Below, one piece after another: positions 46,715 through 55,290 of a stretch of DNA of 55,321 nt (the first letter of the stretch is position 1; every line of letters starts with the position of its first letter). Below the pieces are notes generated by a model. The model had not been told where the DNA came from. It worked only from the letters and a program-made list of their open reading frames with translations, and did not search any database. Both the position numbers and the translations under genes were made by a program. Origin of the DNA: Clostridia bacterium (GTDB lineage Bacteria > Bacillota > Clostridia > Christensenellales > Aristaeellaceae); the NCBI GenBank assembly GCA_017429695.1, contig JAFROK010000039.1, positions 1 to 55,321 on the forward strand, given 5' to 3'.

Positions 46715-48868
46715 TTATTGATTGCTGTTGCGGCGGGGCGGACGGCGGAAACCACCTTCACGGCGGGGCGCTTCGCTGCCGGCAGCATAGGTGATGTCGT
46801 TACGGATCAGATTGATGCGGCCCTGTGCATCAATTTCGCTGACTTTGACTTCCAGTTCATCGCCGATGTTGACAACATCTTCGACCTTTTCCACACGTTT
46901 GGTATCCAGCTTGGAGATATGGATCATACCGTCTTTGCCGGGGGCCAGTTCGACGAAGGCGCCGAAGTTCATGATGCGGACCACCTTACCGGTGAACACA
47001 TCGCCGACTTCGATATCCTTGGCAATACCTTCGATAATCTTGCGGGCCTTGTCAGCGGCTTCCTGATCAGGGGTGGAGATGAAGACGCGGCCGTCATCTT
47101 CGATATCAATCTTGACGCCGGTTTCCGCAATGATCTTGTTGATCATCTTTCCGCAGGGTCCGATGACTTCGCGGATCTTTTCGGGATTGATGGTGAAGCG
47201 GATAATCTTTGGAGCGAAGGGACTGAGTTCCTCACGAGGCTGTCCCAGCGTGTCCAGCATGATCTTCAGGATGTGCAGGCGGCCTTCCAGTGCCTGGCGC
47301 AGCGCCTGCTGCAGGATGGCACGGTTGATACCCGCAATCTTAATGTCCATCTGGAGGGCGGTGATACCGTTCATGGAACCGGCAACTTTGAAGTCCATAT
47401 CGCCCAGGAAGTCTTCCAGACCCTGGATATCGGTCAGGACAGCCAGTTTGCCGCTGGCCTGATCGGTGATCAGTCCCATGGCCACACCGGCAACCGGGGC
47501 ATGAATCGGAACGCCGGCGTCCATCAGGCTCAGGGTGGAACCGCAAACGGAAGCCATGGAAGAGGAACCATTGGAAGAAAGAATTTCACTGACCAGGCGC
47601 ATCGCATAGGGGAATTCATCCTCATCCGGGATCACAGGCAACAGGGCCCGTTCTGCCAGCGCACCATGGCCGATTTCGCGGCGGCCGGGGCTCTTCATGC
47701 GGCCGGCTTCACCGGTGGCATACGGCGGCATATTGTAATGGTGAATGTAGCGCTTGAAATCTTCGCTGCTCAGGCCGTCCAGGGTCTGGCCTTCGCTGAC
47801 GGTGCCCAGGGTGGTTACGGTGAGCGCCTGGGTCTGGCCGCGGGTGAAAATGGCGCTTCCATGGGTGCGCGGAAGAACGCCGACATCGCACCAGATAGGC
47901 CGGATTTCTGTGACTTTGCGACCGTCGGGCCGAATGCCTTCATTCAGGATCTTTGCGCGCATGACTTCTTTATTCAGATAGTACAGCGCGTCTTCGATTT
48001 CGCTTTCCCGTTCGGGGAACTGAGGCGCCAGGGCGGCGAGCGTTTCTTCTTTGGTCTGGGCTTCACGGGTCTGGCGTTCTTTACGATCGAAAGTATCGAA
48101 GGTCCAGACACACTTATCGTAAGCGAACTCACGAACAGCAGCCTTGATATCGTCACCGGTGGAAATCAGCGGAACGACCTGTTTTTCTTTGCCAATTTCG
48201 GCGATGATTTCCTTCTGGAAGGTAACCAGCTTTTTGATCTCTTCATGACCGAAGAGGATTGCATCCAGCATCGTGTCTTCAGAAAGTTCTTTCGCACCGG
48301 CTTCCACCATCATGATGGCATCTTCAGTACCGGCAACATAGAGGCTCAGGTCGCTCTGTTCGCGCTGTTCCTCATTGGGGCAGATCACGAATTTGCCGTC
48401 CACACGGCCGACAAGAACGGCACCGGTGGGGCCGCCCCACGGAATGTCACTGACAGCCAGGGCGATGGAAGAACCGATCATGGCTGGAATTTCCGGCGGG
48501 CAGTCCTGCTCCACGCTCAGGATGGTGACAACCACCTGGACATCATTGCGCATTCCCTTGTTGAACAGGGGGCGAAGGGGACGGTCGATCAGGCGACAGG
48601 TGAGGGTCGCCTTTTCGGAGGGACGGCCTTCACGCTTGATGAAACCGCCGGGGATTTTGCCGACAGAATACTGTTTTTCTTCCACATCCACTGCCAGGGG
48701 GAAGAAATCCACGCCTTCGCGGGGGGTGGGGGCCATCGTGGCGTTGACCATGACGACAGTATCGCCGTGGTGAACCCAGACGGAACCATTTGCCTGCTCG
48801 CAGTAGCGGCCGAACTCAAGGGTCAGCGGCTTACCGGCGAGATCCATGGTATAGGTTTTGTGGTCCAT
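46715..48868 (-). CDS. pnp: Polynucleotide phosphorylase
   Basis: This phosphorolytic 3'-5' exoribonuclease belongs to the degradosome. The 717-residue protein has two RNase PH domains (about 10-230 and 310-545; [32 protein letters not shown]), a KH domain (about 555-615, [16 protein letters not shown]) and an S1 domain (about 620-690, [20 protein letters not shown]). The tail is basic and Arg-rich. AAAAGGAG precedes the ATG. It follows rpsO in the conserved rpsO-pnp order. Confidence 0.97.
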   Translation of the reverse strand: MDHKTYTMDLAGKPLTLEFGRYCEQANGSVWVHHGDTVVMVNATMAPTPREGVDFFPLAVDVEEKQYSVGKIPGGFIKREGRPSEKATLTCRLIDRPLRPLFNKGMRNDVQVVVTILSVEQDCPPEIPAMIGSSIALAVSDIPWGGPTGAVLVGRVDGKFVICPNEEQREQSDLSLYVAGTEDAIMMVEAGAKELSEDTMLDAILFGHEEIKKLVTFQKEIIAEIGKEKQVVPLISTGDDIKAAVREFAYDKCVWTFDTFDRKERQTREAQTKEETLAALAPQFPERESEIEDALYYLNKEVMRAKILNEGIRPDGRKVTEIRPIWCDVGVLPRTHGSAIFTRGQTQALTVTTLGTVSEGQTLDGLSSEDFKRYIHHYNMPPYATGEAGRMKSPGRREIGHGALAERALLPVIPDEDEFPYAMRLVSEILSSNGSSSMASVCGSTLSLMDAGVPIHAPVAGVAMGLITDQASGKLAVLTDIQGLEDFLGDMDFKVAGSMNGITALQMDIKIAGINRAILQQALRQALEGRLHILKIMLDTLGQPREELSPFAPKIIRFTINPEKIREVIGPCGKMINKIIAETGVKIDIEDDGRVFISTPDQEAADKARKIIEGIAKDIEVGDVFTGKVVRIMNFGAFVELAPGKDGMIHISKLDTKRVEKVEDVVNIGDELEVKVSEIDAQGRINLIRNDITYAAGSEAPRREGGFRRPPRRNSNQ

Positions 48869-48944
48869 ACGTTTACTCCTTTTCTCCCGGGCATTCTCCG
48901 GCCCCGGGGAGCCTCTTCCTTCGGAGCACCGTATGCTATCATAT

Positions 48945-48966
48945 GAAAACCCCTCCGGGGATTTTC
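48945..48966 (-). promoter_or_regulatory. Hairpin in the pnp leader
   Basis: GAAAA.CCCC and GGGG.TTTTC pair around TCC (one unpaired A). On the minus strand it precedes TATGAT and could be a weak terminator, or lie within a pnp promoter spacer. Confidence 0.4.
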
Positions 48967-48999
48967 AAGGGATAACATACGAAACTCCATGATTTGTGA

Positions 49000-49031
49000 A
49001 AGCCGCCGGAAAGTTTCCCTTCCGGCGGCTT
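49000..49031 (-). terminator. Hairpin after rpsO (terminator or RNase III-type site)
   Basis: A 12-bp perfect stem AAGCCGCCGGAA and its complement lies between rpsO and pnp. The downstream T run is short (TTTC), so partial read-through or mRNA processing, as in the known rpsO-pnp intergenic hairpin of enterobacteria, is plausible. Confidence 0.7.
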
Positions 49032-49091
49032 ACCAGCGACCTGTGCCGGGCTGCTGAACTGCCTGAACAGCAATTCAGCATGATCAAAACA

Positions 49092-49346
49092 TTACTTACG
49101 CAGGTTCAGACGAGCAATCAGCGTACGGTAACGTTCGATATCCGTCTTCTTCAGGTACTCCAGCATATTACGGCGGCGGCCGACCATCAGGAGCAGACCG
49201 CGGTTGGAATGATGGTCATTCTTGTTAACCTTCAGGTGCTCATTCAGGTGGTTGATCCGTTCGGTCAGAAGCGCGATCTGCACTTCGGGGGAACCGGTGT
49301 CGCCTTCGTGCTGGGCATAGGCGGCGATGATCTCGGACTTGGTCAT
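49092..49346 (-). CDS. rpsO: 30S ribosomal protein S15
   Basis: This 84-residue protein binds the central domain of 16S rRNA and is slightly shorter than the usual 88-89. It has the conserved [36 protein letters not shown] and [18 protein letters not shown] lies a few bases before the ATG. It has its own promoter and a structured leader (see separate entries). Confidence 0.97.
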   Translation of the reverse strand: MTKSEIIAAYAQHEGDTGSPEVQIALLTERINHLNEHLKVNKNDHHSNRGLLLMVGRRRNMLEYLKKTDIERYRTLIARLNLRK

Positions 49347-49458
49347 GGGATACCCTCCTTATATTCCGCATCAAGCGGTATTCGGCTTCCAAATCGCCGT
49401 AAACCCAGAGAAGCGTCGGAGAACCGGCAGCCTGAGGAAACGGTTCATTTCAGAGCCG
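49347..49458 (-). promoter_or_regulatory. Structured 5' leader of rpsO
   Basis: The leader of about 110 bases contains the hairpins GAACCG/CGGTTC and CCGC-TTGAT-GCGG, the latter next to the ribosome site. S15 represses its own mRNA through such leaders in several bacteria. Here the site is inferred only from position and pairing. Confidence 0.4.
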
Positions 49459-49464
49459 AAAGAC

Positions 49465-49493
49465 ATTTTACCAAAGAACAGGCGGTTTGTAAA
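49465..49493 (-). promoter_or_regulatory. rpsO promoter
   Basis: On the minus strand, TTTACA (49493-49488), a 17-base spacer and TAAAAT (49470-49465). Confidence 0.72.
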
Positions 49494-49511
49494 CCGTTTT
49501 TTTCCTGTTTT

Positions 49512-50054
49512 TCAGTCTGCCTGATACAGGCAGACACCGGTTTTTCCGTCAAATTCATTGACCATGACCGATACCACTTCGGAGTGGCTGGTGGGAATGT
49601 TTTTACCCACATAATCCGGGCGAATTGGCAATTCCCGGTGTCCGCGATCAATCAGCACAGCCAGTTGGATGGATTTGGGACGGCCAACATCGAAAATTGC
49701 CTCAATGGCGGCCCTCACTGTCCGGCCGGTGTAGATGACGTCATCTATAAGGATTACCTTTTTACCGGTCAGGTCGCAGGGAATTTCACTCCGGCCGGTG
49801 CGGGGCATATCATCCAGGGCAGTCAGATCATCCCGGTAGAGGGAGATATCGATGCTGCCGAGGGGAATGCTTTTTTCACCCAGACGGACAAAGTTATCCT
49901 GCAGCATTGCGGCCAGTGCGATCCCGCGGCGGCGGATGCCCAGGAGTACCAGGTCGTCCGTGCCGCTGTTCTTTTCAATAATTTCATGGGTGATACGCAT
50001 CATACTGCGCTGTACGGCAGCTTCATCCATGATGACAGATTTCAGTTTCAACAT
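49512..50054 (-). CDS. pyrR: PyrR bifunctional regulator/uracil phosphoribosyltransferase
   Basis: This RNA-binding attenuation protein represses pyr genes when UMP is high. The 180-residue protein has the PRPP loop VILIDDVIYTGRTVRAA (about 98-114) and RRRGIALAAML. It sits behind uraA, separated by a strong terminator-like hairpin that ends 14 bases before its start. Its own expression may thus be attenuated. Biosynthetic pyr genes are not in the window. Confidence 0.94.
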   Translation of the reverse strand: MLKLKSVIMDEAAVQRSMMRITHEIIEKNSGTDDLVLLGIRRRGIALAAMLQDNFVRLGEKSIPLGSIDISLYRDDLTALDDMPRTGRSEIPCDLTGKKVILIDDVIYTGRTVRAAIEAIFDVGRPKSIQLAVLIDRGHRELPIRPDYVGKNIPTSHSEVVSVMVNEFDGKTGVCLYQAD

Positions 50055-50068
50055 AAAGCAACTCCCTG

Positions 50069-50103
50069 AAAAAAAGCACCGAGGGCAGGAATACCCCCGG
50101 GCT
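50069..50103 (-). terminator. Terminator/attenuator between uraA and pyrR
   Basis: On the minus strand a 10-bp GC-rich stem with a single-T bulge and an 8-base loop is followed by eight T residues. It could end uraA or control entry into pyrR. Confidence 0.8.
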
Positions 50104-50121
50104 TATCATGCAGAAAACCGA

Positions 50122-51456
50122 TCAGGCCTTTTCCTTTCTCTTGTTGAACAGGACATTCACAATGATGCCGAGGATCAGGCCGGTAGCAATCGCGGAAATC
50201 GTGATTTTGCCGAAGTTCAGCGTCAGGCCGCCGATTCCGGGAACCAGGATTGCAGCGACTACAAACAGGTTGCGGTTGTCGTTCAGGTCCACAGGCTGGA
50301 GCATCTTCAGACCGGAAACGGCGATGAATCCGTACAGGGCGATGCAGACGCCGCCGACGATGCAGGAGGGAATGGAATTCACAAAGCAAACGAAGGGATC
50401 AAAGAAGCTCAGGATAATGCAGTAGATGGCTGCGATACCAATGGTGCTGACGGAAGCGTTTCCTGTAATGGCCACGCAGCCGACGGATTCGCCGTAGGTG
50501 GTGTTCGGGCAGCCGCCGAAGAAGGAACCGATGATGGATCCCACACCGTCGCCGACAAGCGTACGGTCAAGGCCGGGGTCCTTGATCAAATCGCTTTCAA
50601 TAATGGAGGAAAGGTTCTTGTGGTCGGCAATATGCTCGGCCAGCACAACGAAGGCAACAGGAGCAAACAGCACAAGGATGCTGATGACATCTGCAAAGGA
50701 AGAAATGTTATTCGTCGCATCGTCATAGGCACCGAAGATTCCCAGGAAGGTGAACCGTGGGACCTTGAAGATCTGCATGTTGTCGAAAGCGGACAGATTG
50801 ACCAGCTTCAGGCAATCGATATTGGCGGCGTTGCCGATCAGGGTCATCACCAGGGCAATAATATAGGCGCCCAGGATACCGATTACGAAGGGGATCAGCT
50901 TCATACCCTTGCTGCCCTTGACAGAAGCGTACACAGTAATGAGGAAAGCAATGATGCCGACCAGGATGGCGACAAGATTGTAATTGTCGGGGCTGACAGC
51001 GATGTTCGCCAGGTTGTTGACGGCACTGCCGCACAGGCTCAATCCGATCAGGGCAACAGTGGGGCCGATGACAACCGGGGGAAGAAGCTTGTTGACCCAT
51101 TCCACACCGGTCTTTTTAACGATCAGCGCGATGATGACATACACCAGGCCGGCGAAGACGGCGCCCAGGAAAATCCCGAGGAAGCCGAAAGCGACTGCGC
51201 TGGCCAGCGGGCTGATAAAGGCAAAGGAAGAACCGAGGAATACCGGGCTCTTCTTTTTAGTGGCAATGTACAGATAAAAGAGCGTACCGAACCCGGCGCC
51301 GCACAGAGCGGCAGGCTGGCTCATATAGGTGCCGCTGGCATCCACAAGGATCGGGACCAGCAGCGTAGCCGCCATAATCGCCAGCAGCTGCTGGAAAGCA
51401 TAGAGCAGGTTTTTCCTGAGCGGCGGTTTGTCATTGACTCCGTACACCAGTTTCAT
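50122..51456 (-). CDS. uraA: Uracil permease (NCS2 family)
   Basis: This 444-residue proton-coupled uracil transporter has about 14 membrane segments. Typical motifs are PILVDASGTYMSQPAALCGAG (shortened here), GFLGIFLGAVFAG, VVIGPTVALIGLSL and FGGCPNTTYGESVG with the substrate-site Glu. AGGAGG lies nine bases before the ATG. It is preceded by a leader containing a strong terminator, and followed by pyrR, so uracil uptake is probably under pyrimidine control. Xanthine or uric acid transport is unlikely given the pyrR linkage. Confidence 0.92.
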   Translation of the reverse strand: MKLVYGVNDKPPLRKNLLYAFQQLLAIMAATLLVPILVDASGTYMSQPAALCGAGFGTLFYLYIATKKKSPVFLGSSFAFISPLASAVAFGFLGIFLGAVFAGLVYVIIALIVKKTGVEWVNKLLPPVVIGPTVALIGLSLCGSAVNNLANIAVSPDNYNLVAILVGIIAFLITVYASVKGSKGMKLIPFVIGILGAYIIALVMTLIGNAANIDCLKLVNLSAFDNMQIFKVPRFTFLGIFGAYDDATNNISSFADVISILVLFAPVAFVVLAEHIADHKNLSSIIESDLIKDPGLDRTLVGDGVGSIIGSFFGGCPNTTYGESVGCVAITGNASVSTIGIAAIYCIILSFFDPFVCFVNSIPSCIVGGVCIALYGFIAVSGLKMLQPVDLNDNRNLFVVAAILVPGIGGLTLNFGKITISAIATGLILGIIVNVLFNKRKEKA

Positions 51457-51615
51457 CGTAGAAGACCTCCTAAAAAATCTGAATTTGGCGGATCAGCAAG
51501 GCAAGAAAAAACAGCTTTCCGGGCACAAGGCACGGAAAGCTGCGATTCTGAACGCTTCATACGATCACCTTTGGTCGCATCTTGTCGGCATCCCGTACCG
51601 TCTTAAAGACCCACC
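51457..51615 (-). promoter_or_regulatory. uraA leader RNA with predicted attenuator
   Basis: Transcription should start near 51615 on the minus strand. The roughly 160-nt leader contains a small hairpin CGGTA/TGCCG (loop CGGGA), a second stem ATGCGA/TCGTAT, then the terminator described separately, and finally the ribosome site. I do not find the classical PyrR binding loop (TCCNGNGAGG) and cannot match a known riboswitch. Regulation by premature termination is inferred. Confidence 0.55.
51504..51542 (-). terminator. Leader terminator upstream of uraA
   Basis: A 10-bp perfect stem CAGCTTTCCG/CGGAAAGCTG with an 11-base loop is followed by six T residues on the minus strand, about 50 bases before the uraA start. 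Its place inside the leader marks it as an attenuator. Confidence 0.85.
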
Positions 51616-51621
51616 GCGGAT

Positions 51622-51650
51622 ACTATATCATGGATATGAGCAGTTCGCAA
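51622..51650 (-). promoter_or_regulatory. uraA promoter
   Basis: On the minus strand, TTGCGA (51650-51645), a 17-base spacer and TATAGT (51627-51622). The remaining gap up to the tRNA promoter is A/T-rich with no further gene seen. Confidence 0.7.
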
Positions 51651-51731
51651 GGACACAATTTTTACAATTGTATGAACATTTGGGAGAAATAGAAACGGCA
51701 AAAAAACTGTGAATTATGAAGTAAAAAATCC

Positions 51732-51760
51732 TTGACAAACCGGAATGAATACGATAATAT
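51732..51760 (+). promoter_or_regulatory. Promoter of the five-tRNA operon
   Basis: A consensus TTGACA (51732-51737), a 17-base spacer and TAATAT (51755-51760) lie 53 bases before the first tRNA. Confidence 0.85.
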
Positions 51761-51813
51761 GACAAAGCCGCTTGCGAGACGGCAGGTTCCGAAAGCTTCG
51801 CAATGCAGCATCC

Positions 51814-51889
51814 GGGAGCATAGCTCAGCTGGGAGAGCATTTGCCTTACAAGCAAAGGGTCACAGGTTCGAGCCCTGTTGTTCCCACCA
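51814..51889 (+). tRNA. tRNA-Val (anticodon TAC)
   Basis: Acceptor GGGAGCA/TGTTCCC, anticodon loop CTTACAA between TTTGC and GCAAA, T-loop TTCGAGC, with encoded CCA. First of five tRNAs in tandem. Confidence 0.97.
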
Positions 51890-51895
51890 TGATCC

Positions 51896-51972
51896 GGCCC
51901 GGTAGCTCAGTTGGTTAGAGCGCCAGCCTGTCACGCTGGAGGTCGAGGGTTCGAGCCCCTTCCGGGTCGCCA
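51896..51972 (+). tRNA. tRNA-Asp (anticodon GTC)
   Basis: Acceptor GGCCCGG/CCGGGTC, anticodon loop CTGTCAC between CCAGC and GCTGG, discriminator G, encoded CCA. Confidence 0.97.
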
Positions 51973-51977
51973 TATAT

Positions 51978-52050
51978 GCCTTGGTAGCTCAGTCGGTAGA
52001 GCATGTGACTGAAAATCACAGTGTCGGTGGTTCGATTCCGCCCCAAGGCA
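51978..52050 (+). tRNA. tRNA-Phe (anticodon GAA)
   Basis: Acceptor GCCTTGG/CCAAGGC, anticodon loop CTGAAAA between TGTGA and TCACA, discriminator A. The CCA is not encoded (CAG follows), unlike its four operon neighbours. Confidence 0.96.
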
Positions 52051-52060
52051 CAGGTTTTAT

Positions 52061-52136
52061 GCGGTAGTAGCTCAGTTGGTAGAGTGCCACCTTGCCAAGG
52101 TGGATGTCGCGGGTCCGAGTCCCGTCTACCGCTCCA
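52061..52136 (+). tRNA. tRNA-Gly (anticodon GCC)
   Basis: Acceptor GCGGTAG/CTACCGC, anticodon loop TTGCCAA between CCACC and GGTGG, encoded CCA. Confidence 0.97.
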
Positions 52137-52145
52137 TTTTTTTGC

Positions 52146-52220
52146 GGTGCCATAGCCAAGTGGTAAGGCGAAGGTCTGCAAAACCTTTATTCTCCAGTTC
52201 GAATCTGGATGGCACCTCCA
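52146..52220 (+). tRNA. tRNA-Cys (anticodon GCA)
   Basis: Acceptor GGTGCCA/TGGCACC, anticodon loop CTGCAAA between AAGGT and ACCTT, encoded CCA. Last of the operon. Confidence 0.96.
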
Positions 52221-52226
52221 AAAAAG

Positions 52227-52260
52227 ACAGCCGTTGCTGACGCAGCGGCTGTTCATTTTA
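52227..52260 (+). terminator. Terminator of the tRNA operon
   Basis: An 11-pair stem (ACAGCCGTTGC with GCAGCGGCTGT, one T-G pair) and TGAC loop are followed by a T-rich run. It overlaps the recX stop on the other strand. Confidence 0.85.
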
Positions 52261-52875
52261 TTCCTCAAATGCTTTATCGCAGGCTTCCCGGGCAGTATCC
52301 CAGTCAAAACCGTGGCTGATCAGGGAACGAAGGACGCGCTGACGGACTTTGCGGGGATCTTCACCGGGCTTTGACTTCCGAAAGCCTTTTATGGCCAATG
52401 CGTAGGCTTTTTGCGCCTGGTCTTCATCATCGATGGATGAAACTGCCTCACGGGCTGTTTCCTCATCAACGCCTTTCATGCGGAGTTCCCGGTAAATCCT
52501 GGAGGGCCCGTAATTGCCGCCGGCACGATAGCGGGTCCACTGTTCACTGAAATCCCTGTCATTCAGGAGCTTTTCCTTTTCCAGCTTAAAAAGCACCAGC
52601 GCGGTGACCTCTTCGCAACAGCCCCTGGAAGAAAGCCTATCAGCAATTTCCTTTCTGCTGCAGGCACGGCGGGCCAGCATGGCAACAGCGGTATTCAGGG
52701 CATCCGGATACTGATGCAGCAGGACAAACTGATGAAAGGCTTTTTCATCCACTTCATCATTTACCTGCAGGGGATAATCCAGCAGGTCTGTTTTTTTCAG
52801 CAGGTAGGTTTTGCCGCTGCCAAATTCGACGCGGATTTTGTTTCTGATATTTGTTAGTGCGCTTACCCGTTCCAT
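52258..52875 (-). CDS. recX: RecX/OraA regulatory protein
   Basis: RecX limits RecA filament growth. The protein has 205 residues from the ATG at 52875, which has AAAGGAG eight bases upstream inside the preceding gene; a longer ATG at 52923 lacks a site. It is built of repeated three-helix modules: AMLARRACSRKEIADRLSSRG, LNDRDFSEQWTRYR, GPSRIYRELRMKGV. The first 55 residues form an extra N-terminal domain seen in some Clostridia RecX. It overlaps the serine hydrolase gene by 13 bases. recA is not in the window. Confidence 0.87.
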   Translation of the reverse strand: MERVSALTNIRNKIRVEFGSGKTYLLKKTDLLDYPLQVNDEVDEKAFHQFVLLHQYPDALNTAVAMLARRACSRKEIADRLSSRGCCEEVTALVLFKLEKEKLLNDRDFSEQWTRYRAGGNYGPSRIYRELRMKGVDEETAREAVSSIDDEDQAQKAYALAIKGFRKSKPGEDPRKVRQRVLRSLISHGFDWDTAREACDKAFEE

Positions 52876-54023
52876 TGCGGCAGCTCCTTTCGGAATGCCC
52901 ATCTGAGCATATCCTGGTTGCAAAGGCCAAGGCGGCCGGTACGTGCTTCGCTGCAGCCGCCGTTCAGGGAAATGATGACATTGCCGGTTTCTTCATCCCA
53001 GAAAGCGCCGTCCGAACAGCCGTAAGCAAATCCCTGATGTCCCAGAATACGGCCGCCAGAAAGGGCCGGATCCTGGATGATCAGTAAGCCAAGACCATAA
53101 GCAAGGGAAGGAGAAACAGCACCGTAGGCCGCGTGCTGCTGTGTCATCAGGGAAACGGAATCTGCTGAGAGCAGCGGCGCACCGCCGTCCCGGATGCAGC
53201 AAATCATCTTATGAAGCGATGCAATATCCGTATACATACTGCCGGCAGTGTGCCCGTAATGACGGAGGGGATCCGGATGGCTGAGCGGTACTTTGCCCAG
53301 GGAAGTTAACGTAAGACCGTTTCCGGGATGATATGGCAGCACGCGGATAACCGGCATGATTTTTTCCGGCGGGAGGAGACATCCTTCCAGCGTGGCATTC
53401 ATCTTCAGCGGCTCAAAAAGCTTTTCACGAAACAGTGCTCCCAGGGGAAGACCGGAAACAGCTTCCAGAATACAGCCGATGAGGCCGAAACCGAGATTGG
53501 AATAGCGGAAAACCGTACCGGGTTCTGAAAAGCGGGCGCCGCGGACTGCGTCATGATATAGACAGCCGTTTTCAAGCAACGATTCAAATCCGGCAGGGTC
53601 AGCCAGGCCGGAAGTATGGGAAAGCAGGTGAAAGAGCGTTACCCCCTGCAGTTCCGCAAGATTCCCGCTATCCGGCAGTATCTGTGTAACAGGTTCATTC
53701 AGATCCAGCAGGCCTTCATCCCGGAGACGAAGGACAACCATCGCGGTCGCTGTTTTGGTAATGGAAGCAACGCGGAACATCGAATCCGGATCAGCAGCCT
53801 GGGATGTTTCCGTACAACGGGAAAGAATCAGGGCTTCATCATTGCGGGAGGAAACCAGAACAGCACCGCCAAGCACATGATGTTTCCGAAGAATGGAGGC
53901 CAGTTCCTTTTCTGAACAGAGCGGATGGCCGTTAACGACTGAAATTGGGTTGTGATCTGCCTTCGGGGCCCGGAGGGGAAGCAGAACACGATAGGCGATG
54001 TTTTTAATTTTTGTGGACGGCAT
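52863..54023 (-). CDS. Serine hydrolase of the class C beta-lactamase/PBP family
   Basis: The protein has 386 residues from the ATG at 54023, preceded by GGGGAGG at good spacing within the end of lgt. The active-site triad is SITK (S87, K90), YSN (about 174) and HQG. No signal peptide or lipobox follows the start, so it is probably cytosolic, which is unusual for enzymes acting on peptidoglycan or beta-lactams. Esterase or D-peptidase activity is more likely than antibiotic resistance. It sits between lgt and recX in one overlapping unit. Confidence 0.85.
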   Translation of the reverse strand: MPSTKIKNIAYRVLLPLRAPKADHNPISVVNGHPLCSEKELASILRKHHVLGGAVLVSSRNDEALILSRCTETSQAADPDSMFRVASITKTATAMVVLRLRDEGLLDLNEPVTQILPDSGNLAELQGVTLFHLLSHTSGLADPAGFESLLENGCLYHDAVRGARFSEPGTVFRYSNLGFGLIGCILEAVSGLPLGALFREKLFEPLKMNATLEGCLLPPEKIMPVIRVLPYHPGNGLTLTSLGKVPLSHPDPLRHYGHTAGSMYTDIASLHKMICCIRDGGAPLLSADSVSLMTQQHAAYGAVSPSLAYGLGLLIIQDPALSGGRILGHQGFAYGCSDGAFWDEETGNVIISLNGGCSEARTGRLGLCNQDMLRWAFRKELPQWNG

Positions 54024-54981
54024 AAACAACCTCCCCGCGGGATGCTCTTCCATATAAAAGGAAGAGTGTGATGATATTCAGCAAAGAAAAGGCACCGAGC
54101 AGGTAAAAATGGTGCAGAAGCGGCATTTCAGACGGATGGATCACAATATTCAGGCAATAGCCAAGCACCGGGACAGAAGCAATCAGTGTCACAATGAAGA
54201 AAACGATGCCGGTAAGTGTTTTTTTGCAGGAAAGCCTGAAGTAATAGATCAGCAGGGCAATGCAGATGATGACACTGAGCAGCTGGCTGATCCTGACTGA
54301 TGATGCAGCATACAGGGAATCCATCCGGAAGTCTTCAATGATAAGACGGCCGCAGGCATAAAGGAATGCGTAGAAGAACAAAACATCGCCATGCTTCCGG
54401 AAATAAGTCCGGCGGGCAATGATCAGGAAGATAAAAACAAGCAGATTCCAGAGGGATTCATAAAAGAAGGTTGCCATATGCCAGGGCGTTGCAGTATCTG
54501 AAGGGATCAGTACTGCGAACGGGAAGAACTGCAGCGCGGGATTTGTGACCGCCGCACCGTAAGCTTCCATATTAAAATAGTTTCCCCAGCGTCCGATGGA
54601 CTGGGCCAGAATAACACCAGGCGCACAGATGTCGCAGAGGATCAGCGGATTGACTTTCCGGACACGGGCAAAGACCAGGATTGTGATCAGGCCGGCAATC
54701 AGCGCACCGTAAATCGCGATTCCGCCTTCCCAGATCCGGAATACCGAAAGAAGGTCATCTTTAAAATCCTGCCAGGCGAAAATGACATAATAAATGCGTG
54801 CGCCAATGATGCCAATGGGCAGTACCCACAGCGCAAGATCAAGAATCGTATCTTTTTTTAAGCCGACAATCTTTTCTTCGCGGACGGCCAGGATGACCGC
54901 AATCAGTGCACCGGTCACAATCAGAAAGCTGTAAAGCGGAAGCGTTCCGAAAAGATATCTTGAAGCGGGAACAGCAGACAT
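54004..54981 (-). CDS. lgt: Prolipoprotein diacylglyceryl transferase
   Basis: This membrane enzyme adds diacylglycerol to the lipobox cysteine, the first lipoprotein maturation step. The 325-residue protein has seven or more membrane helices and the signature GRWGNYFNMEAYG, preceded by WEGGIAIYGALIAG. It is longer than the usual ~260-280 because of extra helices at the C-terminus (FIVTLIASVPVLGYCLNIV, FSLLNIITLFLLY). The start has TCCGGAGGAAACACC upstream. Its 3' end overlaps the serine hydrolase start by 20 bases. Confidence 0.93.
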   Translation of the reverse strand: MSAVPASRYLFGTLPLYSFLIVTGALIAVILAVREEKIVGLKKDTILDLALWVLPIGIIGARIYYVIFAWQDFKDDLLSVFRIWEGGIAIYGALIAGLITILVFARVRKVNPLILCDICAPGVILAQSIGRWGNYFNMEAYGAAVTNPALQFFPFAVLIPSDTATPWHMATFFYESLWNLLVFIFLIIARRTYFRKHGDVLFFYAFLYACGRLIIEDFRMDSLYAASSVRISQLLSVIICIALLIYYFRLSCKKTLTGIVFFIVTLIASVPVLGYCLNIVIHPSEMPLLHHFYLLGAFSLLNIITLFLLYGRASRGEVVYAVHKN

Positions 54982-55126
54982 GGTGTTTCCTCCGGAGATC
55001 GCATTGATGTGTATTGGAAAGTCAGCGTGCAGTAAATTGTTTGCTTACTGATTCCAACTGAATTATACTGCAAATAATTATATATATGAAGGGAAAAGTT
55101 TTTTAAAAAAAAACAGAAAAAAGTGC
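54982..55126. other. Divergent intergenic region between lgt and the rRNA operon
   Basis: No gene is seen. TATAAT on the minus strand (55067-55062) with TTCATA 17 bases upstream is a weak candidate lgt promoter. The A/T-rich tract at 55070-55122, directly upstream of the rRNA -35 box, looks like an UP element for the rRNA promoter. Confidence 0.5.
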
Positions 55127-55155
55127 TTGACATTCATGGATTGATTTGATATTCT
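55127..55155 (+). promoter_or_regulatory. rRNA operon promoter
   Basis: TTGACA (55127-55132), a 17-base spacer and TATTCT (55150-55155), preceded by long A and T runs. The following leader (to 55290) holds the CTGCG/CGCAG hairpin and GAACCTTGAAAAC, resembling the boxA-type antitermination leader of Bacillota rRNA operons. Confidence 0.82.
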
Positions 55156-55290
55156 ATGCAAGCTCGCCTGCGGGACACCGCAGAAAAGAGCGAAGCGAAC
55201 CTTGAAAACGATACAGAGAGAGAAACGCGCAATAAGGAAGAAGACAGCGAAGATTCCAAAGAGTGAAACATCGAAAGATGTGAAAGGATT

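Noticed and set aside
46718-48946. Open frame of 742 codons antisense to pnp
   Set aside because: The pnp strand has all catalytic, KH and S1 motifs, a ribosome site and a terminator. The antisense product is low-complexity with no family resemblance.
52863-54023. Antibiotic-resistance beta-lactamase
   Set aside because: The fold and triad match a broad serine hydrolase family, there is no export signal, and neighbours are lgt and recX, so resistance cannot be supported.
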